Source: Branchiostoma floridae
Taxonomy: Eukaryota; Chordata; Leptocardii; Amphioxiformes; Branchiostomatidae
Assembly (NCBI RefSeq): GCF_000003815.2
Contig: NC_049987.1
Coordinates: 16,376,283-16,440,282, forward strand
Direction: 5' to 3'
DNA length: 64,000 nt
In this document: positions 54,801-64,000 of the stretch, piece by piece
Numbering within the stretch: position 1 is the stretch's first letter
Layout of the letters: each line of letters opens with the position of its first letter
Translations under genes and position numbers: made by a program
Notes under the pieces: generated by a model
What the model was told of the DNA's origin: nothing
Database searches by the model: none
The model's input: the letters and a program-made list of their open reading frames with translations, nothing else

Positions 54801-57800
54801 GAACCCCTCCGTGTAAGAATGGACTCTTCCAGATAACACCGGGCTCGCTGATTGGCTGCCACCCCCCCTCTTTAGGATATAGATTCAGGCTAAGTGATTG
54901 GTTACCTATCTAATTAGATTAAATAGACATATATGCCAGTAGGTGCAATCTGCAGCTGGGGGTCAACGACCTTAAGGTCGTTTTCCTCTGGCTATTGGAA
55001 AATGACAAAACAATCCCCAAATATATCATTTTGACGTAGTCTATGACAAAAATTATACATGTGTCATTTGAATAAATATCTAGTGCACCCTTTTACCAAA
55101 ATTTAGGTCATTTGGTTTTAAAACCAGAGCACAAGAGCCAAAAGTGTACTTTTTGGTCATAAAATGGCCAAATAATCGCAAAATTAAGCATTTTGTTGTA
55201 CTGTATACCTCAAGTGTTATTGAATCCATGTGCGCATATGTCTAGGGCACTCCTATACTAAATTTCAGGTCATCTGGTTGTAAAACCAAGGTACAGGAGC
55301 CAAAAGTGTCCTTTTTTGGTAAAAAAATGACCAAAAAATCGCAAAAATAAGCATTTCGTTATACTGTACACCAAAACTGATATTGAATCTATATGGGGGA
55401 CTTATCAAGGCACATCTGTGCCAAATTTCAGCTAATTCGGTTATTATACCAGGGTACAGGGGGCCCAAATATACAGTTTTGGCCTTAAGATGACCAAAAA
55501 ACCTTAATAAAATCATTTAAGAGACAGATATGGAAAAAAATGAAAAAAACGTCCGAGGGTATTGGCCCACTCTACCCTTGTGCCAAATTTCAAGTCATTC
55601 GGTTGAGGAACAACGGAGATACCGTGTTCTGAAGATTTGACAGGAGAAAGAAAGAAAGAAAGAAAGAAACACTAGAAAGGCCGACATTTGCTTAGGAGCA
55701 AATACAGCATATTGCAATCCATCTTCATCCTTGAAAAAATCTCCAAATTCAACAATTTGAAATAATGTTTGCTCAAAGGAAAAATGAAGTACTGTGGGCA
55801 CTTGTCCTACACACCTTCATGCCGAATTTTAGGTCATTTGGTTTCAATATAAGGGCATAGGAGCCAAAAATATACATTTTTTAGTTAAAAATGGCTAAAA
55901 ATCCCAAAATAACTCATTTTATAAGTGCTCTATGAAGAAAGTGTTGATGGGGTCCTGTTGTCATATGTCCAATTTCCCTTTGTACCAAATTTCAGGTCAT
56001 TTGGTTTACATACAAGGGCATAGAAGCCAAAAATATACATTTTCAGTCAAAAATGACTGAAAACCCCAAAATAACTCATTTTTGAAGTGATTTATGAAGA
56101 AATTGTCAATTGGGTCCTGTGAGCATATGTTCAATGCACCTCTGTACCAAATTTCAGGTCATTTGGTTTCCATACAAGGGCATAGGAGCAAAAAATATAC
56201 ATTTTTAGTCAAAAATGGCCAAAAACCCTAAAATAACTCATTTTTGGAGTAAACAATGAACATAGCATTGATGAGGTTCTGTGGTCATATGTCAAACGCA
56301 CCTATGTACCAAATTTCAGGTCATTTGGTTTTAATACAAGGGCATAGGAGCCAACAATATACATTTTTAGTCAAAAATGGCCAAAAACCCTAAAATAACT
56401 AATTTTTGAAGTTATCTATGAAAAAAGTGTTGATGGTTTTCTGTGCTCATATGTCTAATGCACCTCTGCACCAAATTTCAGGTCATTAGCTTGTAATACC
56501 AGGGCACAGGGGCCCAAAATATACATATTTTGTCTAAAAATGACCAAAAACCCTAAATATCATAATTTCTAAGGCCTCTATCAAGAAAGTGAAAAAAAGT
56601 CTGGGGGTATTTGCTATTTCTATCACCCTGCCAAATTTCAGCTCATTTGGCCAAAAAATGAAAAAATTAATCCCATTTGAAAATTTTGACAGGAGAATTT
56701 CAGAAAAAAACAATATATTGCAATCCCATACTATGTATGGATTGCAATATAATTACGAATAGAATATATTTCACCATACCTATGGTATGGCTGAAATATA
56801 ATCAATCGGATGTTGGCTTCAGTATCTATATATCTGTCTATCTATTTATCTAATATCTATCTATCTATCTATCTTTATGATATTATACAGTTTACATCTG
56901 ATACAAAATGAAACTATCTTTGAAGAAATTTAACTTCTTATCGCTTTTCTATTAACTCATAAATCAGCTAATGTACCAGTCAACTAATCAATATCGATAC
57001 TTTTTTCAGGATTTTCTGCAAACCAGTTTAACCCCAGTTGGGATGCAGGGAACACGGATAAGGGGAACAAAGTGCGACTGGAGCACGACTCGGGGACGTT
57101 CTCCCTGGACTGTCCAGTGGAGAAAGACAACTCCAACGAGCATCAGATCGTCTGTAGGACCCCGTAAGTACATAGTTAAATATTTACGATTATTGTCTGG
57201 TTACAACTTTGGCCTACGTCACATTTCCTACCCGGGGCCCGGCCGGGCTGTTTGCGAAAACGATAAATCGAAGTTTATGCCAAGAAATGGCATGCTGTTT
57301 AATTATTTTCAGCCCATATTATGTTTTTGTTGTTTTATATCGTTCTTTAATTAATGATATGTTCCCAAAAACTGCCCGACCGGGCCTTTTTGTGGAAATG
57401 TAACGTTAGCCTGGGTTGGCTCAATGCTGCGAAATATTCTTAGATTCAATATTGAAATGACGACTCATCTGTGTTTATAGAATCCATCATTGAGATGATT
57501 GAGCTTTGTTTCAACACAAGGAAAACACTAACCATGTCTTAGTCGGTCTCGTCGACTTCATCAGATTCGAAACGTTAGCACAGTGAATCAGTCATATAAT
57601 GGTTAGGTCGGTGAGAACGATTGGAAATTCATGATGAGTGTTTTCCTTGTGATGGAACAAAACTCAACCGTTTCAGCCATCTTTAAACTAAGTTTTGAAA
57701 CTGAGCAATACAAAGTAGTAAGTCACAACGTAAAGCAAAAATTCATTAACAACAATGTGTTGAAACTGCGACCTGAGACTGCTGTAGAGGAGGAGTAGAC

Positions 57801-60800
57801 TACAGCTAGAATTTTAGCAGGTTTAGAAATCCTATGAAAATGTTGTCCTCTATAAATACTTTGATTGGCCCGGAAGTAAACCATATGTATGTGACCTCAC
57901 TTTAGCCCTGTGGAGGACAATGGACTATACTACGTCCGGGTCACGGTGGACGGTGTGGACATACCTCCCGAAAGGCACTGCCATATGTGTCGTTTTCTGG
58001 TAAGGATTTCTCAGTACTACGTCCTACAACATGAACGAAACAAGATGGCGCAAACATGAAGTCAAAATCCAACATGGTGGCGCCCTTGGTCCTGTGAAAC
58101 CAGTATAGGTTTATCTACCTCAAATATATAGTAAATTATCTGCAGTTAAATCATTCGTTTTATTCAGGGTGAGTTGTAAGCAAACTTGCATGCACACCAA
58201 GCTACATATCGTCAAATAGTCAAAAGAAACAATTGTCTGGTAACCGCCGTACGTTAGTTACTTCTGTTGATAATTGTTAGTCTTCGAATTCAGAAGTTCA
58301 AATGGCAAAGGGATTGACTCCTCCTCAACTTTTAATAGGTTAAATTTAGATATCATTATGCTTTATACCAGACATTTTGCAAAAGACAACCATGCACCAT
58401 TTTAGACATGCTTCACGCTTATTTCATTTTCAGTACCGAGAAGATATGACGCCAAGAATTTCATCTGTAACACCGACCTCCGTACTCCCTGGTAAATGTT
58501 TAATTTCATTTAGTTTTGCTTTCGCCATATGTAAAAGTAATATTTGGTTAAATTTAAGCATTGGCGTAAGTTTGTTCAATATTTTCCATCAATATCATGC
58601 AATATTATGTCATAAATGATATCAGAAACATGAAAATTACGTTTATTTGCCTTATTGTAGTAACTGGCGATATTGTGTTATAGAATCCCAGGGGAATTTT
58701 ATGGCCAAATTACAAATACTTCAACAAATATAATTACATGTATCATTAATGTTGATATAGGATTGATACATTACAAGGTGCAAAAAAGGCCATAGAATTT
58801 GAAAACTTGAGAATGAATATTGCAATCATTATGGCTCATGCACTTAATCTTTTTTCAGGAAGTTTCATAACCGTATATGGCAAAATCTTTACCACCAAAT
58901 ACGGTAGCAACTTAGCTGAGAGTACTAATGGACGGACTTGTGGCTTGACAAGGTAGGACATGTTCAAATTTGTTAATCTTTCCATTATATAGTCGCCCCA
59001 TGGCGTAACACGCCAGGTTTGTACTGAAGAGTACAAGCTAAATAAATCTGGACAGATTTATTTGATCCATTAGCACGGGGATAGGCCTCTACTCTTTGAT
59101 ACTTGGCGTTTATTGTGCGTATTGGCAAAGGGCTGTCATGACCATGCCTCCGCTAGAAATACAATAATCTTCCCTAGCCAAACCTACGCACTCATTTACA
59201 CATGAGTCGGATGAGGAAATTGGTGATAACTGCATGCGTTATTGCACAACACCAGGAGTTGTCAGGGATTCAACATCCAGGTTCTTCGTCAACAAACCAC
59301 AAGGCCACAAGGATACAAAACCACGCATTTCATCGACGTTGACCTTTATATTCAGTGCGCTTGTATGGACGAAGTATCTGGGAAAAACATTGAAGTTTAA
59401 CGGTTTACCAAACTTTATCCCAGCCATTCGAGATATGCGACTATTTATTTATATTACATGTATTTACTACCCAGAACACACTGTATGCTTCTGGTAAAAT
59501 ATGTCGACTGTAACTGCTATACATGTATGCAAGGTATGAAGTTTTAATCAATGGTTAACTATAAATGATGTTTTTTGTGTCCACATTTTGACAAAAACCA
59601 TACATATCCTGCAGGGTCTACGTTGGTGGGCAGAAATGCGAGCTAAGAGATTTCGAAAACGACGAAATGTAAGTATTGCTTGTTTGAACTCACTTGATCA
59701 TGACATAAGTTATGTCGTCCACCATATTAGATGGTTAATCCTGCTGGTTATCCGGTAGATTTTGAGACTGTATATTCAATAACAGTACGTCTACTCTGAC
59801 TCGATCACGTCTTACAAACACAGTGACTACATACATATATAAATACTTTAAGTGTGACTAAGTTTTAATTTATTGACATGTACCATGTACGACATATGCT
59901 TTTCTAAAAACAAAGAAGATCTTACAACTTCATTACAACAATCATGACTTCGACTACAGAATATTGGAGAAGCTAGACAGACAACTAACACCAAGCGTCT
60001 AGACGCATTGAGAAGACATCATCGTAATTTTCAGTATTTGTCTGGAGATCATTTGAAACAATCTGGAAACCTTTTGAAATGGTCTTTAGGTTTTAGGGAA
60101 ACAATGAATCTCTAGAAAATCTTGAAAATTTTCCTAAAACCACCAGATCTTCCGATTATCAACAACGCGCGATCCAAAGAATATTATGAAAGCTATCAAC
60201 TTCGAAAGTTTTGGTCGTAAAGGGTTGAAAATGTTTGTCCAAAGTTCAATGTTTGTCCAAACTTAATCTGTAGGCTGTTATATGTTTATTCTCTTTGGTA
60301 AGTTTGTGATGAAAGTCGACCAAAGTTCAAGGAATGGACGTTTGGTAATCAGTTTATTTCTATAGGTTAGGGTTCCCTTTTTTACCGGGTTCTATTCATA
60401 TATTAAAAGAAAATGTGGCTGTACTGTGTTTTCCACATAGGTATGGTATCCAGTTAGACAACGATGGGTCTGGAGATACCGGCTGGTTCACCTGTAAACT
60501 GGAGGGGACATACGTAGGCAAGTATCCCCTATTGGCTGGTTCACAACATGAATTGCGCATGCTCAGTCTGGTGCATTTTGGTATTACGGTATGTCAAAGT
60601 TGAAGACCCCTGAAGATAACAACAAAACATAAAGTTATATATATCAAGTAAGGTAAAGAAAATATGTGTTTGCAATTCGGGAGACTTCAATTTTGACCTC
60701 ATGCATTGATTTATATCATGATAATAAGAAAAAAAAAGAAAACAGCATAGCAATTGTGTATGGATAGATAAAACAACCAGCCTACCAATCAAACAAAGAG

Positions 60801-63686
60801 CAAACAAACAGATACATGTACGGCAATAACGCTTTGTGTTCTCTTTCTTTCAATAGGCAACGTCAACGTCAGTTTTATTGTTGATCAAGCCTGGGGGAGG
60901 TAAGTTGTAATTTGTATGATCCGATACTTATCAAAATGACCATGAGAAAGACGTCGAATGTGTTTGAATTACTACTTTTTGGTGGTTGCAGTTGGGTTGG
61001 CTCAAAATGCTGAGAAACATCGTTAACGTTAGATGACCAGGAGGTAAACCATGTGTGTATTACCTCAATTCAGCCCTGGGGAGGCAATACGGTGTTCAAA
61101 CATTTGCACACCAAAACAACGATTTGGATGCAATATGTTAAAACCATTCAGGCTGTGCTTTTCATCGTTACTTCAAATTTATCTAGTGTTATGGCGAGTT
61201 GTCGCTCTACTGCTAACTCAATTAATAGATTTTGACCTTATTGATTACATTTCTAAGATGGTAACGTAAAGCTGCCAGCCCCGTCAAGTTCCTTTTGGGG
61301 TCAAAATTTACGGCGTGATCGCGACACGCGTTGTGGGCCTTTTTCAAAATGGCGGAACACACTTATCGAGAATAGTTCAGGGGAGGGTCCAGTGTGCTTG
61401 GCCTAAACGCGAACCGTATTTGTAGTATTGGCATGGCACTTCCACTAGCTACTCGAAAAAAACAACAACAGTACGTTCCACCTCCATTCTGGATTGTTGC
61501 GTTCCTCCACCCTCAGTAGAACAATGCTATGTGTGATGCCTTCGTCTTCTGTTCGGTAGGTCGTTGGCTAATACTGGCTCCAGGTGGCTGAGTGGGGTTC
61601 CAGCGGCTCAACAGAGTTCGGGGGAAATGAATCTGGCCATGCTCCAAACATTCGCCGGTTAGTCATGCATACGTTGTGTGCATTATTTACAAGAGAGAGA
61701 GGGGGAGACAGGACGGGAGGGGGAGATAGAGAAAAAAGAATGAGATAAGAGGGAGAGAGAAATGGGAGAGAAAGACGGAGAGGGAGAGTGGGAGAGGAAG
61801 AGAGAGAGAGAGGGGGGGTGGACGTGTTGAAAGGGATGTCATTTGTATTTCAAATGTTGACGTAAAGCCGGATGGATATCCAGATGTTGTCAACAAAGCG
61901 TAAGACCTATGCAACTAGTAGAAGTCAAAACAGAACCGAGAAGAGAAGAAGTGACCTGTAACGTAGTGCTTCGCTAAAATCACACTCATAGCGAAGTCGC
62001 ATATAAAGTAGCAGCAAGTGAGAATTTCAAGTACCTGGCATCGTGCATTCATAACATTGCAAAGGCTTTTGTTAAAAGTTGTAAAAGTGTCTTTTCATGG
62101 TCATTTGTAACTTCGCAGGTTTAAATTTTTTGAGTTATCATTTGATAATTCATTCCATGTTCTGTTCCTCCCTACAGAGGTTCTCGGAGTCAGCCCGGCC
62201 ACAGGCAGTCTTGCCGGCGGCACACGGCTCACCATCACCGGCAGGTTCTTTGACGACACCGACGCCCCACCCGAGGTCTATGTTGGAGGTTAGAATGTAC
62301 TACAATTGATGATAAACTTTGCAATATTTTGGCTAGTTTCATGATGATCATGTAAAATTAAGTATCCACTTATAGGTGGTATTCGAATTCAAAGTAGGTA
62401 CGCAGGTTAAAAAAATGACTGCATTGATTCCCTGTTTACGACATGAAAATAGGAACTAGGTGGAAATATTTCATAGACTTAGTAACGCTTGTAAGTTACC
62501 ACACGTAAGGCCAATTGGTTTGATTTCCCATCAGGTACACCATGTGCTGTACAGAGTATGACAGACACCACCATCGAGTGTATCACACAGGCTGCTCCGG
62601 ATCTGTCCTCTCCCTCATGGCCGGGTAAGTCTGTAACAAACAAACAAACAAACAAATTAACAAACTCCCCAGTTGCCTGATTTGTACTAAAGAAATAAAT
62701 ACTTTAAGATATATGATTTTGTTCCGAGGCACAGAACTGGATTGTGCCCCTCTGTGCAATATCTAAAAACAAAACTATGTTATCTATGTTATATTTTATC
62801 TGAACATCGATGAAAGGCCCACATTTGAGTTTCACATGAATAAATAAAGTTCAATGGAAGTAATCGTCTCTTAATCCTCTTCAAGCCAACCACTTGTCAA
62901 AACCAACAACATTCCCCTGTCTCTAGGATGGTCGTCTTGAGTATGGGTGGTGACGTCTTTATTGTATTTCTCAATCTCAAACAACTTCAGAAATAAAGCT
63001 GTCTGTTAGTCATGGTATTTTTTGTTTATTTCAGGGAACCGCGGAATTGAATTTGCGCAGTGGAACGACACCCATGGGGGACCGGCCAACATTGACGCTG
63101 TGTTGGAATATGACTCCTCAATGAGTGACTACTGGCCCGTGCCGATCTCCGGGTTTCAATATAACAAACCTGCCCCTATCAATTAGTAAGTTTCATGCAT
63201 GATCTCGTGAGAGATCACATGATCTTGCGAGAAGTCACAAGATCTCGTGAGAGGTCATACGATCTCGCGAGAGGTCGCAAGATCTCCCGAGCGGTCACAA
63301 AGGTTATTCTATTTGTAAACAGTAATACTCTGTGCAAATTTTAGTGTGCATATTTTGCCAACATTACATCATTTCTATTACAAGAAAAATTATCTCATTT
63401 CTTTAAGCACAGCTCTGTCTCTCTAGCAACACAACGATACATTGAATGACGATACAAGTGCATGTNNNNNNNNNNNNNNNNNNNNNNNNNNNNNNNNNNN
63501 NNNNNNNNNNNNNNNNNNNNNNNNNNNNNNNNNNNNNNNNNNNNNNNNNNNNNNNNNNNNNNNNNTTTTGTGGGCGCAGCGAAGGGCTATTTTGTAGCAC
63601 CAGAGGACGACTGGTACCAGTTCTACCTCCGTGGTGACGATCACGCCCGGCTGTGGATGAGTCAGGACGCGAACAAGGATAACAAA
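48772..63686 (+). CDS. Fibrocystin-L/PKHD1L1-like receptor, 5' part (14 exons, continues past the window)
   Basis: Exons: 48772-48856, 53548-53625, 57010-57163, 57906-57999, 58434-58491, 58859-58952, 59615-59668, 60441-60517, 60857-60899, 61560-61657, 62178-62288, 62535-62624, 63035-63185, and one that starts in the gap 63466-63565 and ends at 63686. Phases match throughout, giving about 395 residues before the gap. The order is signal peptide, IPT/TIG domains and a PA14 domain, which is the N-terminal order of PKHD1L1 (fibrocystin-L), a very large single-pass surface protein. In vertebrates it is linked to the hair-cell coat and immune cells. Intron 8 uses a GC donor. The first intron (4.7 kb) and intron 2 (3.4 kb) are filled with repeats. 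Confidence 0.85.
49499..49563. repeat. 65-nt near-perfect hairpin, solo MITE ends
   Basis: CAACTGGATATGATTTTGGA faces TTCTAAAATCATATCCAGTT across a loop of about 7 bases, with flanks CTCAAG/CTCGAG also paired. The stem matches the ends of the MITE at 24925-25190. Confidence 0.75.
51648..51735 (+). repeat. tRNA-derived SINE head
   Basis: TGGCCAAATGGGTAGAGTGC matches the Pol III A box (TRGYNNAANNGG) and, about 35 bp on, GAGTTTGACCCCGG is a degenerate B box (GGTTCGANTCC). The spacing is that of a tRNA. No full cloverleaf or tRNA 3' end is present, so I call it a SINE and not a tRNA gene. Confidence 0.6.
52769..53141. repeat. MITE with CTCCAAGCAGATC ends
   Basis: CTCCAAGCAGATC (52769) and GATCTGCTTGGAG (ending 53141) are perfect 13-bp inverted ends. 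The body has GGTGCCATAAGATAGTATCA and its inverse, and a related but decayed copy is at 23555-23715. Confidence 0.7.
54061..54850 (+). repeat. Tandem repeat family with GGACTCTTCC motif (copy set 2), with gap 54196-54352
   Basis: Four or five diverged units of about 130 bp share GAATGGACTCTTCCAG, AAATTGCAAATTAGACCAGTCC, AAAAATA and CCCCTCCGTG. They are the reverse complement of the units at 39950-40375. A separate element head, AGAAAGGCCGACATTTGCTT, starts at 54064 and again at 55674. Confidence 0.7.
55085..56700 (+). repeat. 162-bp tandem repeat in intron 2 of the PKHD1L1-like gene
   Basis: The motif CCAAATTTCAGGTCATTTGG recurs at about 55093, 55262, 55422, 55584, 55819, 55985, 56147, 56309, 56471 and 56628, so the period is 160-166 bp with one exception. 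The exception spans an (AAAG)n tract and the second AGAAAGGCCGACATTTGC head. Each unit also has CAAGGGCATAGGAGCC and AAAAATGGCCAAAAACCC. Diverged, no coding use. Confidence 0.85.
56824..56877. repeat. (ATCT)n microsatellite
   Basis: ATCTATCTATCT runs with minor breaks, in intron 2 of the PKHD1L1-like gene. Confidence 0.85.
58434..61657 (+). other. PKHD1L1-like exons 5-10: second IPT/TIG domain and connecting segment
   Basis: Exon 5 encodes TPRISSVTPTSVLPG and exon 6 SFITVYGKIFTTKYGSN, the start and strand B of an IPT. Exon 7 encodes VYVGGQKCELRDFE, exon 8 YGIQLDNDGSGDTGWFTCKL, and exon 9 GNVNVSFIVDQAWG. Exon 10 encodes RSLANTGSRWLSG ... NLAMLQTFA, which matches the 'GRSLP...MFQTYA' segment that PKHD1L1 has before its third IPT. 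Confidence 0.8.
60441..60856 (+). other. GC-AG intron after PKHD1L1-like exon 8
   Basis: The exon ends TACGTAG at 60517 and the intron opens GCAAGT, with an otherwise consensus donor; the acceptor caatag is at 60856. Only this junction keeps phase and gives the conserved GTYVGNVNVSF. Confidence 0.8.
61689..61818. repeat. GA-rich microsatellite
   Basis: Imperfect GAGAGGGAGA tract in the intron after PKHD1L1-like exon 10. Confidence 0.9.
62178..62624 (+). other. PKHD1L1-like exons 11-12: third IPT/TIG domain
   Basis: VLGVSPATGSLAGGTRLTIT followed by GRFFDD and VYVGGTPCAVQSMTDTTIEC is a textbook IPT domain: V-x-x-V-x-P-x-x-G-S-x-x-G-G-T, then the V-G-x-x-x-C strand. Confidence 0.88.
63035..63686 (+). 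other. PKHD1L1-like exons 13-14: lead-in and start of PA14 domain, with gap 63466-63565
   Basis: Exon 13 encodes GIEFAQWNDT and VLEYDSSMSDYWPVPISGFQ. After the gap, VGAAKGYFVAPEDDWYQFYL then RGDDHARLWMS and DNKV is the PA14 core (GYFxAPxxxxYxFYLxxDDxxxLW). PA14 is a carbohydrate-binding beta-barrel; PKHD1L1 has it just after its early IPT domains. Confidence 0.88.
63201..63300. repeat. Five 20-bp tandem units built on TCTCGCGAGA
   Basis: Five consecutive 20-bp units of the form GATCTCGYGAGAGGTCACAA start 15 bp after the donor of PKHD1L1-like exon 13. Unit 4 has the perfect palindrome TCTCGCGAGA (63263-63272). The others vary by one to three bases in the palindrome. Confidence 0.9.
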
Positions 63687-64000
63687 GTTAGTCACTTCAA
63701 ATACTGAGCTTTTTTTTTCTTCTGCTTCGTCATGGTTGAACCAAGAAAGCTCCTCGGTTGAACACAGGATGTTCTCTACCATCCAAGATCCCTTATCAGT
63801 ACTTGGTACCTCCCAGAAAAGAACGCGTAGTGACTGTGCAGTCCCAACAGCCCTCGTATTTTTTCTCAACTCTTGACAGTGCATGTATAAGCCGGTTAAC
63901 GTGTTGAACTGGGTATGCACATGTGTCTCCTAGTTTCTAGGTCTAAGTTGATTCGAATTTTGATCTATAGACCCGATATATATATTGACTCATGATTTCA

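Larger units (their letters stand above)
53548..57999 (+). other. PKHD1L1-like exons 2-4: first IPT/TIG domain
   Basis: Exon 2 encodes TPRVTSISPDRGSWAGQTQV, the classic IPT start (P-x-V-x-S-I-x-P-x-x-G-x-x-x-G). Exon 3 continues with GFSANQFN, LEHDSGTFSLDCPVEKD and HQIVCRTP, as in the first IPT of PKHD1L1. Exon 4 encodes GLYYVRVTVDG and a CxxC. IPT domains are Ig-like extracellular folds. Confidence 0.8.

Overview
This is intron-rich animal DNA with eight assembly gaps. Gene content (a multi-exon MACPF gene, a fibrocystin-L/PKHD1L1-like gene and an ENPP-type gene, all on the + strand), the mix of CR1-like, L1/Tx1-like and restriction-enzyme-like-endonuclease LINEs, and very dense non-autonomous DNA elements fit an invertebrate deuterostome. 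My best guess is a lancelet (Branchiostoma), but that rests on general knowledge and not on a search.

Layout. 1-731: two internal exons of an ENPP-type ecto-phosphodiesterase gene. 801-7465: a large inverted-repeat (foldback-like) element. Its arms are arrays built on the palindrome CTCCGGAG and its centre carries a zinc-finger/acidic/chromo-like ORF, and a 1.43 kb Merlin-like element has inserted into its right arm. 7742-15015 (minus strand): a CR1-like LINE ORF2 and, behind it, an ORF1 with a coiled coil and SGNH-esterase motifs. That ORF1 is interrupted by a second palindromic element (13112-14850) whose removal rejoins the reading frame exactly. 15574-16268: a TA-flanked MITE.

17078-40495: one 25-exon gene that I could splice end to end with matching phases (about 1127 residues). 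It encodes a secreted protein with an acidic N-terminal region, a MACPF pore-forming domain (signature YGTHF), a middle region of unknown type, a domain resembling the farnesoic-acid methyltransferase fold, a Cys-rich region and a hevein-like Cys domain. Its introns hold a Merlin-like element, a 3.2 kb foldback element with 152-bp repeats, a TIR element rich in AATCCGATT, and an antisense L1/Tx1-like LINE. Two of these lie almost against a 3' splice site.

40496-48771: intergenic, with microsatellites, MITEs, a minus-strand membrane/coiled-coil ORF, the 3' part of an endonuclease-type LINE, and a TTAA-flanked piggyBac-like MITE full of TGACGTCA sites. 48772 to the right edge: the 5' half of a PKHD1L1-like gene (signal peptide, several IPT/TIG domains, start of a PA14 domain), with one GC-AG intron, a 162-bp tandem repeat in an intron, and five exact 20-bp copies of a TCTCGCGAGA-type palindrome just after one splice donor.

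The most unusual theme is that three unrelated-looking foldback elements in the first 30 kb each have arms made of tandem short palindromes (CTCCGGAG; GCACT-N8-AGTGC; CTACA/TGTAG).
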